This document shows positions 24,181 through 36,480 of a stretch of 64,000 nucleotides of DNA, one piece after another (the stretch's first letter is position 1; every line of letters begins with the position of its first letter). Source of the DNA: Tolypeutes matacus (taxonomy: Eukaryota > Chordata > Mammalia > Cingulata > Chlamyphoridae); NCBI GenBank assembly GCA_026826555.1, contig JAKSZT010053837.1, forward strand, positions 3,620,195 to 3,684,194, written 5' to 3'. Made by a program: the position numbers and the translations under genes. The notes beneath the pieces are model-generated. The model was given only the letters and a program-made list of their open reading frames with translations. It was not told the DNA's origin and ran no database searches.

Positions 24181-24919
24181 GGAGGACTTCCAGGAAGATG
24201 GCATCAGAGTAGATAGGCAGGACTCAATTCTCTCACAAAAACAATGGTGAAAGGGCAAAAAGCTGTCTGAGAGAGCTGCTTTTGGAATCTGCAGACCAGG
24301 ACAGTGCTGTGCATCCTTCAGGAGGGTGAGAGACACAGAGATGAAGAAGCCAAAATGAAAACCATAAGTTACTAGCCACTGTGGCTGAAAACACACCCTT
24401 AAGGCAAATAGCCTAGATAAAACCTGGGCTCACTGCAGCCAACTGAGAGCGGAATATATATCTTCCTCCCTGGGAAGAGGGAGGGTGCAATGAAGGGTGG
24501 AGAGTGGTTTATATTCAATGAGTTTGGCCAGCAGAGCCTGCTTTGAATCTTGGCTCTGAGCAGACTAGAATACCAGGCAAGTGGAGGTTAAAAGAGATAC
24601 CTCCGTGGAAAGATTTGCTGACAAACACCATTACCTGGCCAGCTGGGAATGGCAAGGAGAAAATATACTTTTTAGAGGGGCCTTCTCAGATGACTTAGAT
24701 TGGATAAGCACCCCATTACTGAGCCCCTGGCCCTATTTTGATCATTTAAGCTGGGCAATATTAAAGACTTAAAATAAGCTAAACCAAAAATCAAAAAAGA
24801 GCCATGAAACAAAATCATAGGCCAGAGAGAGAAATTAATCATAAGAGTAAATTCACCAACATAATCAAATGCCTAGACACTGGCAAAAATTACAAGTCAT
24901 ACTAGGATACAGAAAAAAG

Positions 24920-25594
24920 ATGGCCCAGCCAAAGAAACAAACCAAAAAGCCTGATGAGACATCGCATTTAAGACAACAAATCAATGATAATCATACAAAT
25001 GACCAAAATCAATTCAAGTTGCTGAAGGAAAATATGATGAAAGAGATAAAGGATGTTAAGTCACTGGGTAAACATAAAGAACAATTTGAAAGCCTGCAAA
25101 GAAAATTAACACAGCTTATGGGAATGAAAGATGAGATTAAAAATACATCAGAGACATATAACAGCAGGTTTGAATTGGTGGAGGACAGAATTAGTAAATT
25201 GGAGGAATGAGCATCTGAACTTGAAGAGACAGGAGAACAGAAAGAGTAAAGAATGGCAAAAATGGAACAGAGTATCAGGAAATTGAATGGCAATGCAAAA
25301 TACACAAACATACATTTGAAGAGGAGAAGGAGAGGAAATGGAAAAGGGGCAGAAAGAATATTTGAGGAAATAATGACTGAAAAGTTCCAAATCCTTATGA
25401 AATACATACATATCAATATACAAGAAGAAAATGCACCCCAAAAAAGAATAAAACCAAATAGACCTATTCCAAAACACCTACTGTTCAGAATATCAAATGC
25501 CAGATATAAAGAGAGAATTCTGAAAGAAGCAACAGAAAAGCAAAGTATCATATACAAGGGAACCTCAATAAAATTAAATGCTGACCAATCATGA
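24920..25594 (+). pseudogene. L1 ORF1p pseudogene
   Basis: ORF1p is the RNA-binding chaperone of L1. The start is placed at the ATG of MAQPKKQTKKPDE, because the L1 at the right edge of the window has the same ATGGCCCAGCCAAAGG. One frame runs to 25594 with in-frame stops at 25208-25210 and 25247-25249. A charged, coiled-coil-like stretch (residues about 40-100, ending VEDRISKLEE) is followed by the conserved C-terminal signature SNARYKERILKEATEKQ. The rest of the C-terminus, to about 25800, is in other frames. It is a nonfunctional copy. Confidence 0.8.
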
Positions 25595-26793
25595 GAAACC
25601 ATGGAGGTGAGAAAAAAGTGGTATAAGGTACTGAAAGGGTAAAACTGCCAGCCAATAATTCTTTGCACAGAAAAACTGTCCTTCAAAAATGAGGGTGTGT
25701 TTAAATTCTTCAAAGACAAACAAAAACAGAGAGTATGTTACCAAAAGACCAGATTTACAAGAGATACTAAAGGAAATGCTACAGCCTGAAAAGAAAACAC
25801 AAGGGTGAGAGACTTAGAGAAGAGTGTAGAAATGAATATTATTAGTAAGGGTAGTTTAAAGGGTAAAAAGACAGATAATTGTAAGATATGATAATGGAAA
25901 GTCAAAGGATAAAGTGGAAGATGTAAATAATACCTTTACAAGATAACATTGAACATTAGTGGATTGAATTCCCCAATCAAGAGACTTAGACTGACAGAAT
26001 AGATAAAATACACATACACACACACATACATATATATACATATATGAGCCATCTATATGCTGTCAAAAGAGAATAAGACATAAGGAAACAATCAGGATGA
26101 AAGCAAAAGGTTGGAAAAAGATATTTCGTGCAAATAGTAACCAAAAAAGATCTGAGGTAGTGATACTAATATTGGACAAAATAGATTTTAAATGCAAAAC
26201 AGTTATAAGAGATGAAGAAGGTCATTAAATATTAATAAAAATGGCAATTCACCCAGAAGAAAATAGTGAATATTTATGCACCTAAACTGAGTGTCCAAAT
26301 ATACATGAGGCACACACTGGCAAAACTGAAGGGAGAAATAAATGTCTTTACAAGAATAGTTGGACACTTCAATATACCACTCTTAGCATGGATAGAACAT
26401 CTTGACAGAGGATAAATAAGGAAACAGAGAGCTTCTTGACAAAGGAATGAGACCTAACAGACATTTATAGAGACATTATATCCCAAAATAGCTGGATATA
26501 CATTTTTTTCAAGTGCTCATGGATCCTTCTCCAGGATAGAATACATAGTGGGTGACAAGACAGGTCTCAATAAATTTAAACATACTGAAATTATACAAAG
26601 CATTTGCATAATGGAATGATCATAATGGAATAAAGCTGGAAATCAATAATAGACATAAGAAAATTCAGTAATATATAGAGATTAAACATTATACTCTTAA
26701 ATAATCAGTGGGTCAAAGAATAAATTGTAAAAGAAATCAGTAAATATTTTGAGATGAATGAATATAAGAACACAACATATCAAAACCTATTTG

Positions 26794-26886
26794 GGGAAAG
26801 CAGATGTAGCTCAAGTGATTGAGCACCTGCTTCCCACATTTGAGGTCTCAAGTGAGATCCACAGTACCTCCTAAAAACAAATAAAC
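26794..26886 (+). mobile_element. Short tRNA-derived SINE (DAS-I-like)
   Basis: A single tRNA-like head (GGGAAAGCAGATGTAGCTCA through CAGTACCTCCTAAAAAC) with an A-rich AAATAAACAAAA tail. The flanking duplication is approximately AAAACCTATTTG at 26782-26793 and AAAAACTATTTG ending at 26900. The uninterrupted L1 sequence is seen at about 54086-54100. Confidence 0.85.
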
Positions 26887-27463
26887 AAAAAAACTATTTG
26901 ATACAGCAAAGGCAGTGCTGAGAGGGAAATTTATAGCCCTCAATGCTTACATTAAAAAAATAAAAAAATAAAAAGGACTAAAATTGAAGACCTAAATGCA
27001 CACCTGGAGGAACTAGAAAAAGAACAGCAAACTCACCCCAAACCAAGCTGAAGAAAAGAAATAACAAACATCAGAGCAGAAATCAATGAAATTGAGAAAA
27101 AAAAAATATAGAATCAACAAAACCAAAAGTTGGTTCTTTGAGATCAACAAAATAGACAAACTCTTAGCTAGACTGACAAAGAATAAAAAAAGAGAAGATA
27201 CAAATAAATAATTTCAGAAATGAGAGGTTAACATTACCACTGACCCCACAGAAATAAGAGAGATCATAAGAGGATACAACTGTCTGCCAACAAACTAGAA
27301 AACATAGTCAAAATGGACAAATTCCTAGAAACACACAAACAACCTACACTGATTCTAGAAGAAATAGAATACCTCAACAAACTAATCACAAGTAAAGAGA
27401 TAGAAACAGCTATCAAAGACCTCCCAAAAATGAAATGCCTAGGACCAGATGGCTTCACAGGTG

Positions 27464-27511
27464 ATTCTACTAATCATTCAAAGATGATCCTACTAATCAT
27501 TCAAAGATGAT
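27464..27511 (+). repeat. 24-bp direct duplication in L1 ORF2
   Basis: The phrase CTACTAATCATTCAAAGATGAT occurs twice in tandem. It disrupts the RT segment just after GPDGFTG, where other copies read a single ATTCTACCAATCATTCAAG-type segment. Confidence 0.85.
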
Positions 27512-27725
27512 CTAATACCAATCTTGCTCAAGCTCTTCCAAAAAAACTGAACAGAAAAGAATGCTACCAAAATTTAAGAAGCCAACATCATCTTAATACC
27601 ACAACCAGATAAAGATACTATGAAAAAAGAAAATTACAGACCATTTCTCTAATAAATGTAGATGCAAAAATCCTCAATAAAATACTTGCAAACCGAATCC
27701 AAAAGAACATTAAAAGAATTATACT

Positions 27726-29596
27726 GTTACTGGGGACTTCCAGGAAGATGGTAGAATAGAAAAACATGGGACTCTCTTCTTCTCCAGAAAAATAGCTAGA
27801 GGTCAGGCTGAACACTGCCCAGAGGAGAGAGGGACAAAGGAGGAGAATTGCAAGGACAGAACTATGAGTTGAAACCAGTGGCTGCTGCTGCCGGCAACCT
27901 GACACATACACTAAAGACACTTTAGAATTCTCAGACCTCTGGGCCTGCGGCTACAGACAGAGTGGGCTCCAGGGATCCCTACCCTAGGAAAGGGGAGAGA
28001 AAGGGACACAGCCTAAGGCTGACTCAGTTTTTGACTCACAAATTCTGTCTGCTGTGCAGGCTGGGTGGGGCCGCACCATTGTTTGCCTTGGGAGGCATGA
28101 ACCTCCCAATCTCCTTCTCTACTAACTATGACTGATTGTTGAGGACTCCCAGGGGAGTGGAAATATTTCCTACCTGGGTAAAGGGAGAGGATTGCAAGAG
28201 AAAGCCAGAGAACTGCCACCAAGAAAGTTTGAATTACAAAGCTACAGTTGCCAAAACAGCATGGTACTGGCATAAAGATAGACACATCGATCAGTGGAGC
28301 AGAATAGAGAATCCAGAAATAAACCCTCACCTATACAGTCAACCGGTTTTTGACAAACCTACCAAGTTCATGTTAACAGGACAAAACTGTCTCTTCAACA
28401 AATGGTGCTGGGAAAACTGGATATCTATAACCAAAAGAATGAAAGAAGACCCCTATCTCACTCCCTGTACAGAATCAACTCAAAATGGATCAAAGATCTA
28501 AATATAAAAGCCAGGACCATAAAACTACGGGAAGAAAATGTAGGGAAACATCAGGTTCTTGTAGTTGTGGTGGTTTCTTAGACTTTACACCCAAAGTATA
28601 CGCAGCAAAAGAAAAAGTAGATAAATGGGAACTCCTCAAAATTAAACACTTTTCCACCTCACAAGACTTGTCAAAGGGTGAAAAGGCAGCCAACTCAATG
28701 GGAAAATATATCTGGAAATCACATGTCCAATAAGGGTTTAATATCCAGGATATATAATGAGATGTTACAAATCAACAATAAGAAGACAAATGACCCAAAT
28801 AAAAATGGGCAAAAGACTTGAATAGACATTTTTCCAAAGAAGAAATGCAAATGACAAAAAAAAAAAAAAATATGAAAAATGCTCAACATCACTAAATTTT
28901 GCAAATCAAAACTACAATGAGACATCATTTCACACCTATCAGAATGGCCACTATTAAAAGGACAGAGCACTACAAGTGTTGGAGAGGATGTGGAGAGATA
29001 GGAACACTTAGTCACTGTTGGTGGCAGTGCAGAATGGTATAGCCACTGTGGAGGACTGTTTGGCAGTTCCTAAAGAAGTTGAATATAGACTTGCCACATG
29101 ACCCTGCAATACCACTACTGGGTATATACCCAGAAGAACAGAGAGCAGTGACACGAACAGACATCTGCACACCAATGTTCATAGCCACATTATTCACCAT
29201 TGCCAAAAGTTGGAAACAACCCAGGTGTCCATCAACCAATGAATGGATAAACAAACTGTGGCATATTCACACAATGAAATATTGTGCAGCTGTAAGAAGA
29301 AGTAAAGTTATAGAGCATATGATAACATGGATGAACCTGGAGGACATTATGTTGAGCGAAGCAAGCAAAACACAAAAGGACAAATACTGTATGAATGCAT
29401 TACTATGAATCAAATACATTGTATAGCATACTGTATGATTTTTTTATATATATATATCCAGTACATTTCATTGAGAAATGTATGTTTTTATTCAACTGTG
29501 TTTTCTTCTTTTTAAAAATTATTGTTTATATTTTCAATTATTAAATGTAGAAAATAACATAAAAAATAGAAAAAAATAATAAATTTTTTTTAAATG
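27726..29596 (+). mobile_element. Chimeric L1: 5'UTR joined to ORF2 C-terminus
   Basis: It begins with an L1 5'UTR (TGGGGACTTCCAGGAAGATGG, 27731) that continues to about 28235. It then passes directly into the ORF2 C-terminus (AAAACAGCATGGTACTGGCA, 28255), ORF2 to 29408, and a short AT-rich 3'UTR. ORF1 and about two thirds of ORF2 are absent. The target-site duplication is AAAAGAATTATACT at 27712-27725 and AAAAGAATTATTACT at 29597-29611. The 5' end survives although the body is missing, so this is not ordinary 5' truncation. The C-terminal frames (28136-28501, 29079-29408) are fairly well preserved, so it is relatively young. Confidence 0.8.
29079..29408 (+). pseudogene. L1 ORF2p C-terminal fragment
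   Basis: The open stretch encodes the end of ORF2p, with HDPAIPLLGIYPEEQ and CPSTNEWINKLWHIHTMKY, both diagnostic of the L1 C-terminal region. It continues from 28255 through several frames. It has no RT or endonuclease domain and is part of the chimeric L1 insertion. Confidence 0.85.
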
Positions 29597-29605
29597 AAAA
29601 GAATT

Positions 29606-29981
29606 ATTACTCACCCATAATAAGAAGTGAGGTGCTGGTACATGCGACCACACGGATGAAACTTGAAGACGTCATGCTGAGTGAAATAAGCCAAACACAG
29701 AAGGACAAATATTGCAAAATTTCTCTTATATGAAATAATTAGGATAAGCAAATTCATAGAGACAGAAAGAAGAATACAGGTTACCAGCAGCTAGAGGAGG
29801 TGTGACTGTGGAGTCCTTGCTTAATGGGGCCACTTGTTTGTTTGGGATGATGAAATGAGCCACCGAGATAGTGGTAAAAGTTACACAACATTGTCACTTA
29901 ATGTCACAAGAGTGAACACTTAAAATGGGTAAAATGCTTTTTTAAATGTATATTTTACCACAATAAAAAAAATGAAAAAAA
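29606..29981 (+). mobile_element. Old L1M 3' end fragment
   Basis: The sequence runs from the end of ORF2 (GTCATGCTGAGTGAAATAAG) through GTACACTTAAAATGG-like sequence (GAACACTTAAAATGGGTAAA) to ATTTTACCACAATAAAAAAA. This is the classic L1M 3' end. It sits between the chimeric L1 and the resumption of the host L1 at AATTATACACCA. The fragment therefore inserted into the host first, and the chimeric L1 then landed at its left edge. Confidence 0.8.
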
Positions 29982-30224
29982 AAATTATACACCACAATCA
30001 ATTATGTTTTATCCCAGGTATGCAAGGGTGGTTCAATACAAGAAAATCAATTAGTGTAATAAACCACATTAATAAATAGAAGGAAAAAACTACATGATCC
30101 TTTTCATTGACACAGAAAAGGCATTTGACAAAATACAGCCTTCTTTTTTGATAAAAACATTCCACAAGATAAGAATAGATGACAGCTTTCTCAACATGGT
30201 AAAGTGCATTATATGAAACACCCA

Positions 30225-30637
30225 TACACACATACACACACATATACAAGCCATTATATATTTTGTCATAACTTACAAAATTGGTGGGACAGAGTGTAAA
30301 CTATAATCCATGCTTAGTGGCAATGCTCTAATATGTGTTCGTCAATTTTAACAAATGTACCACACTAATGAAGGATCTTGTTAATGTGAGAAAGTGTGGG
30401 AGGGGTAGGAAGTAGGGCATGTGGGAATCCCCTATATTTTTTGTTTTGTTTTGTTTTGTTTTTTCCTATATATTTTATGTAACATTTATGTAATCTAAAG
30501 TATTTTTTTTTATTTTAAAAAAGTATTTAATAAAAAAGAATTTCAAATACCCCTTAAATATCCATCCTCACATAGCAATCCTGTGAAATGGAAAGTATAC
30601 TGAGAAATAAATTGATGATAAAGTCTTAAAAAAAAAA
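30225..30637 (+). mobile_element. L1-3'UTR insertion with extra 3' sequence
   Basis: It interrupts the host L1 between ATGAAACACCCA (30213-30224) and AATAAAAACCCA (ending 30647). It contains the same 3'UTR family as 13596 and 58300 (GTACCACACTAATGAAGGAT, then TATTTTATGTAACATTTATG). Beyond the usual A-rich end (about 30540) are some 85 bp unrelated to that family. These end with AATAAA at 30606-30611 and an A-run at 30628-30637. That arrangement fits a 3' transduction of source-locus flank. Confidence 0.65.
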
Positions 30638-31861
30638 TAAAAACCCACAGCTAATATTGTACTCATCAGTGAAAGACAGAAAGCTTTCCCATGGAATCAG
30701 GAACAAGAAAAGGATGCCCACTATCACCACTGTTATTCATTATTATGCTAGAAGTTCTAGCTAGAGAAATTATTAAAGAAAAAGAAATAAAAGGCACCCA
30801 AATATGAAAGGAAGAAATAAAACTTTTGCTATTCACTGATGATATGATCCTATATTTAGAAAATCCTCAAAAATCCACAATGCTACTAGAACTAATAGAT
30901 GAGTTCAGCAAAGTGGCAGAATTCAAGATTAATGTGCAAAAGTCAATACTGTTTCAATACACTGCTATTGTGCAATCTGAGGAGTAATTCAGAAAAAAAA
31001 ATTCCACTTATACTAGCGACTAAAAGAATCAAATATATAGGACAAGGACATAAAAGATATATAATTCAGAAAACTACAAACATTGCTAAAAGAAACCAAA
31101 GAGGACGTAAATAAATGGAAGGGCATTTCATTTTCATGGATTGGAACACTGAATATTGTTAAGGTGTCAGTTCTACCCAAACTGATTTACAGACTCAACA
31201 CAATCCCAATAAATATCCCAAAAGCCTTTTTTCCCCCCAGAAATGGAAAAGCCAATAATCAAATTTATTTGGAACAGTAAAGGGCCACAAATAGCCAAAA
31301 ATGTCTTAGAAAAGAACAACGAAGTTGGAGGACTCTCACTTCCTGACTTTAAAGAATATTACTTAGCTACAATGGGTAAAACAGCATGGTACTGGCATAA
31401 GGATAGATATATTGACCAATGGAATTGAATCAAGAACTCAGAAATAGACCTTCACATCCATAATCAAGTGGTTTTTGACAAGGCGGTCAAGCCCACCCAG
31501 CTGGGCCAGAACTGTCTCTTCAACAAATGGCTCTGGGAGAACTGAATATCCATATCCAAAAGAAAGAAAGAGGGGCACTATCTCACACCTTATACAAAAA
31601 TTTGCTCAAAATGGATCAAGGACCTAAATATAAAAGCGACAACCATAAAACTCCTAGAATCAAATGTAGGAAAACATCTTCAAAATTTTGTGGTAGGAGG
31701 TAGTTTCTTAAACCTTATACCCAAAGCACGAGCAACAAAAGAAAAAATGGATCAATGGGACCGCCTCAAAATTAAACATGTTTGCTCTTCAAAAGACTTT
31801 GCCAAGAAAGTAAAAAGGCAGCCTACTTAACGGAAGAAAATATTTGGATACTACATCTCTG

Positions 31862-31915
31862 ACGAGGTTTTGATATCCATGGTACATATATAACCCAATG
31901 ATAAAAAGACAAGTA
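31862..31915 (+). repeat. 54-bp perfect inverted repeat, left arm
   Basis: Bases 31862-31915 are, base for base, the reverse complement of 32300-32353. The left arm lies in the L1 ORF2 C-terminus, so the right arm is an inverted duplicate of L1 sequence. The loop is 384 bp. Confidence 0.97.
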
Positions 31916-32068
31916 GCCCAACATAAAATGGGCAAAAGACTTGAATAGACATTTTTCAAAATAGGAAATACAAATGACCAAAAAGCACATGAAAAAATGT
32001 TCAGCATCACTAGCTGTTAGAGATATGCAGATGAAAACTATAAGATACCATTTCACACGTTATAGAAT

Positions 32069-33348
32069 GGGCCCGTTTGTCAGTAGAAAAAACATTGATT
32101 ACCTACAGACTGAGAAATACATGGTGATCGTAAGCCATTCAAGATCCACCCATCTCCCAAAGTATTCTGAGCAATTCCCATGATGTCAGGCCATCAAGCC
32201 CAGTTTTCAGCACCCAGATATCATTATTACTTTCTACCACTGGGGAAAAAAAACTGCTACTATCTTTTATCTGGTAGTAGATGAAGTTCTGGCTATTCGT
32301 ACTTGTCTTTTTATCATTGGGTTATATATGTACCATGGATATCAAAACCTCGTATTGTAGAAATTGGTGAGTACACAGACATTTGAAAGTAGAAGTAAGT
32401 CAGGCAACAAAGAGATCAACTCACACTAACTAAAAGGTACTAGAGATTAAAGTAAACATCAAAAGGCTGGTATTAATTTACAGTGAGAAATATATCATCA
32501 TGTGTATAAGAAATATTTACAACAGCCTGATCAAAAAAAAATTCCATGTGATCCAACCACACAGAAATCAAAAGGTGGTTTTGTGAGCCTGTACTCAAAA
32601 CATAAGGAGATAAATAAAACAAATATTAACGTGTTGTTTCCCCAAATTTATTGTGTTCTGTGAGATGATTTAATAGATCTCTCAACAACAACAAAAGGTT
32701 CAGTAATCAAATAAAGTTGAGAAACACTGGACTGAACTAAATTAAATAGCTTCCATAACTATGTATTTCTTAGGAACTCTTTCTGCCAATACACATTGTG
32801 AGTCTCCAGGAATTATAAAAAGACAGATTTTCCAAAACTTGACTCCTGCATTTTATAGAATATTTATCAATATCTCATGAAATAATCTACAGATACAGCA
32901 TAGGACTCACAGACCAAATTCCTTACTCTGATATACTATTTTGTCATAGGTATAGACTTGCCAATGGGTCTAGTGTACTTGCAATGCAAGCATGAAAGTC
33001 CTGTGACATTTACTTTTTAGGGATATACTTCCATGAGAAATGAAAATAGCAAAATCCAGTATCTGAGGCTCTCACTCCCTTTATAGTGCTTGGGTGAGCC
33101 TTGCCAATATTGTGGTTCTCCTTTTTATTTAATTAACAATAATTAAAACATTAAGAGATTATAGTGAAGACTTACTAGCCTAAAAGCAATCCCATCTTCT
33201 TCAGATGATTTTGCATACCCTTATTGTAAGTCACGTGTTGATTTTAAAATCTCACTCTAAGTGACTATTTCATTTCCAATTTTTAGGGTCCTGCCACACT
33301 ATAGTCTCTAAATGCTTATTAAAAATATGTAACCAGAAAAAATGTAGC
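32069..33348. other. Unassigned sequence
   Basis: Apart from the inverted repeat arm, no repeat or gene is recognised with confidence. Around 32640-32745 the phrase AAGTTGAGAAACACTGGACT resembles the end of an old hAT MITE, but only weakly. Confidence 0.4.
32300..32353 (-). repeat. 54-bp perfect inverted repeat, right arm
   Basis: Reverse-complement copy of 31862-31915 (begins TACTTGTCTTTTTATC, ends AAAACCTCGT). It lies beyond the point where recognisable L1 ends (32068). Sequence between 32069 and 32299 is not L1-like. Confidence 0.97.
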
Positions 33349-33826
33349 TGTGATAGCGCAGAAAAATGCCCTCCCCCCCCCCAAAAAAAAGATGTCTACA
33401 TCCTAATTCTAAGAACCTGTGAATATGTTACCTTAAATGGCAAAGGGACCTTGTGGATATGATTATGTTCAGCTCTTCAGATGGAAAGATTATTTTGGAT
33501 TATCCAGGAGGGCCCAGGGGTCCTGATAAGTGAAATATGAAGGCAAGAGTATCAGAGGAGATGTGGCAATGGAAGCAGAGGTCAGAGTGATACAATTGCT
33601 GGAAGGGGTCCATGAGCCAAGGAATGTGGGCAGCCCCTAAAGCTGGGAAAAGGCCCTGAAACAGATTCTCCCGCGGAGCCTCCAGAAATAATGCAGCCCA
33701 TGCCACACCTTGACTGAGACCTGCTTCAGACTTCTAACCTCCAGAACTGTAAAATGATAAATGTGTGTTGTTTTAAGCCATGAAGTTTGTGATATGTTCT
33801 TATAGCAGCAACAGGAAACAAAAACA
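33349..33826 (+). mobile_element. Solo MLT1-type LTR
   Basis: TG...CA termini (TGTGATAGCGCAG ... GGAAACAAAAACA) enclose the MLT1 order: CCCCAAAAAAAAGATG, GCCAAGGAATG, CTTCTAACCTCCAGAACTGT, then GTTGTTTTAAGCCATGAAG. The flanking 5 bp are GTAGC (33344-33348) and ATAGC (33827-33831), a duplication with one change. No internal region remains. Confidence 0.88.
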
Positions 33827-33831
33827 ATAGC

Positions 33832-36480
33832 CAAATATTTTGGAGACATATGTCTCCTGTTCTCCTGGTATCTTTGCCACCCATATCCAACATGTGGCCT
33901 CTCAATTCAACTGTGCTTAATAGCCTGTGCCACAATCCCCATCTATCCTTTACCTCTGTTTGGAGATTCATGTGAATCTAACTTTATAGTGCTATGAAAA
34001 CTTTAATCTAAGAACCTCAAGAAGCTTCTGTAAGCAATAAATTATTAAATATCTCAGATAGAGATCAATGTATCTAGAAAGCAAAACAATCAAGGATATT
34101 AACTGAAGATGACTGCTAGTTGGAAAATATGAGTTTGTTGGAGTCCCCGGAGCAGACTGAACTCAGGAGAACTGACTCATACTAAACAAACTCACACTAG
34201 ACCTGATATAAATCAAAATGTCAATGATTAATTTAAATTTTGGACATAGCTTTCCAATGATTAAATTATCTATTTCCACTAGCCAGGAAACTTTCTTAGT
34301 GGCAGAGCATCTGGTAGGTTTAATGAATAAGCATAAGACTACTTCATGGGTGTGGAATCAGAACAGGGGTAGTAGGATACTGGTGGGGAATCATTCACTG
34401 AACTGGTCACATCCTATAATGTGCCTGCCAATAACACTTGCCATCAGAGAAGCCCCAAGTTCTTGCCTTTGCAAATTCTCCCTCTCGATAGATTTCCATT
34501 CTTCGTTCCATTATCTCTGTAGGTCCAGAAGGTAGCCTTGTATTGTTTGGGAAATGGCAATTCAGTAAGATCATTTGAAATTTTGAATATGACACATAGA
34601 GAAAGAGAAAGCCTTAAGACATTAGAAGCAGTATTTTAGCAGAAGTAATGTTATAGAACAAAATGGCTAGTTCAGCCGTGTTGGACAAGAGCAGGCAGAG
34701 AAAGGAGCAAAGACGGAAGTGCTGAAGCCTGCCCCTGGCACACTAGTGGAGTGATCTTGCTCCATCCCATGGGAGCCATTCTGGTGTCCCGCAGAGAAAC
34801 CACATACTGTTCCCCATGAGCCTGCCTATGAACTACTGGAGAGTTTGTTTTCCTGCCTTTCTTATTTCCCCTTCTTTAAATTACATCCATTGAGGTAAAC
34901 TGTGAATGTCTCCTCTATTCCTTGTAACCAAAAAGTAGAAACCTAGACTCTAGGAAACCCAGGTAAAATTTTACTACCCCCCAATACAGTACATGTCCCC
35001 AGTGACCAAAATGTTCCCATTCTCAGATCTAGTGTCTAGATCCTAGAGTCTTTGGACAGCACTGGAAACATAAAGACCATCTGTAGTTTTTTTAACAAGA
35101 TGTACATACCCAAACCGTGCAGCAGACAATTGGTCAATGCCCTTGCCTTGTTGCTACTACAGAATATGATTCAGCTTGTTCATGTTTCCTGAAATGGTTT
35201 GGGTTATCCCTTCAAAAATCATCACGACATTTTGTCTTCTTGAGTCATTACCCCAGTCATCCGGACTAAAGTACTGCCACCACACTGGTGTGGTCCTCTT
35301 GATTATTCCTCAAGGTGTGTAATTCTTAAAGATGACCAATCTCATCCATTATGTGTGGATTTTTCGAGTTTTACTGTCACAAGTTACTCTTATTTTCTAG
35401 TTCCCACGTGACACACCTCATTTCCTCTTTTTGTGCTGACAACAGTGCCATACTTATTCAAATTTATCAATGAAAAATTAAAGAGCTTTAAGATTAATTA
35501 CATAGTAAACTTTAGACAGAAACAGAATTATACTATAAAAATCCAGGTTTATTAAATCATTTTAGTGCATTCACATACAAGGAAGGAACAAGGAATCCAA
35601 AAACTGATGTTGGGGAATTCTCTGACCTTCTTAAACAATTCCTTGCCTTGAGAGTAGGTGAGAAGCAGCAGAATCTGGAAGGCCAGGTAAGGGCAGAATT
35701 GGTCTCTGTGTTGCAGCCATCTGGCAGCTACTTCCAGCTGAAGCCAACAAGCCTTTAGGACCAAAGGTCAATTCATAGAGAAGACCTGGAAGATGCTACA
35801 AGTTCGGACAGAGAAGAATTTTGTCTGGGAGGAGAATAAGAGCAATGTGGCAGAATAAGACAATAAAGTAGCATGATCTGATCCTATCACAGTGACTCTC
35901 TGCCCCTGCCCTGGTTTAGAGGTGTTTCCACAGAGTATAGGAGGCTCTGAACTTCAAGAGATTAGCTGCAACTAGAAAGATGAATTGTGTTCCTGGGTAA
36001 TGCCTGGGTAGGGATCAGCTTGCCCCACTTTCTTGCCACAGGAAGTAAGCTGTTGCAAAAAATCCTTTAGAACAGTGAATTTTTTAAAAATTGGGTAGCA
36101 AAAGAACATTTTTTCAAGTGAAATTTTTTGTGGAACATCAGTACATAAAAATAGTTGAAAGCATATCAGCCCTGAACCACAGAGAGCCCAAACCTTCAAC
36201 CTCCCTGCTGTGCCCCACCCCCACGGCAGCTTCTGCAGCCCTTGCTTGGACAATTGGGATTGGTGGGACAGCCTGTGAAAGCCACTGCTTCAGACTGCCA
36301 AGCAGTCTGCCTCTGAAAGCCTAAATTCAGGCAAACGTGGAAAATAAAACCAAGCTTCACACCAACAACCTAACAATCCCATCAAAGCTGAATCAGCTGG
36401 TCCCTGGGGAACCTTTAATCCTATCACATCAGCAGTCAGCTTGTGGAAATACTCTTACTTGAAAGCCTAAGAGGCCATGC
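33832..36480. other. Unassigned sequence, largely single-copy in appearance
   Basis: No repeat family or gene was recognised in this 2.6-kb stretch. Open frames are short (up to 105 codons at 34218-34535) with no domain I recognise. An ATAAAA/AATAAAG cluster occurs near 35864, but no transcript structure can be argued from sequence alone. Confidence 0.4.

Larger units (their letters stand above)
24181..32068 (+). mobile_element. L1 element, plus strand, split by three insertions
   Basis: The 5'UTR starts near 24181 (GGACTTCCAGGAAGATGGCA). ORF1 starts at 24920, and the ORF2 endonuclease begins near 25935 (ACATTGAACATTAGTGGATT). RT follows around 27300-27711, 29982-30224 and 30638-31300, and the ORF2 C-terminus reaches 32068. 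The polymerase motif is preserved as FTDD at 30832-30843 (usual FADD). The breaks are a short SINE (26794), a chimeric L1 plus an old L1 tail (27726-29981), and an L1-3'UTR insertion (30225-30637). The 3'UTR and poly-A tail are absent, which is abnormal for an L1 and coincides with an inverted repeat. The frames carry stops, so it is inactive. Confidence 0.85.

Noticed and set aside
25009..25719. 236-codon open frame on the minus strand, the longest in the window
   Set aside because: It is exactly antisense to L1 ORF1. The plus strand is A-rich, so stop codons are rare on the opposite strand. The product is an F/S/L-rich stretch with no recognised domain.
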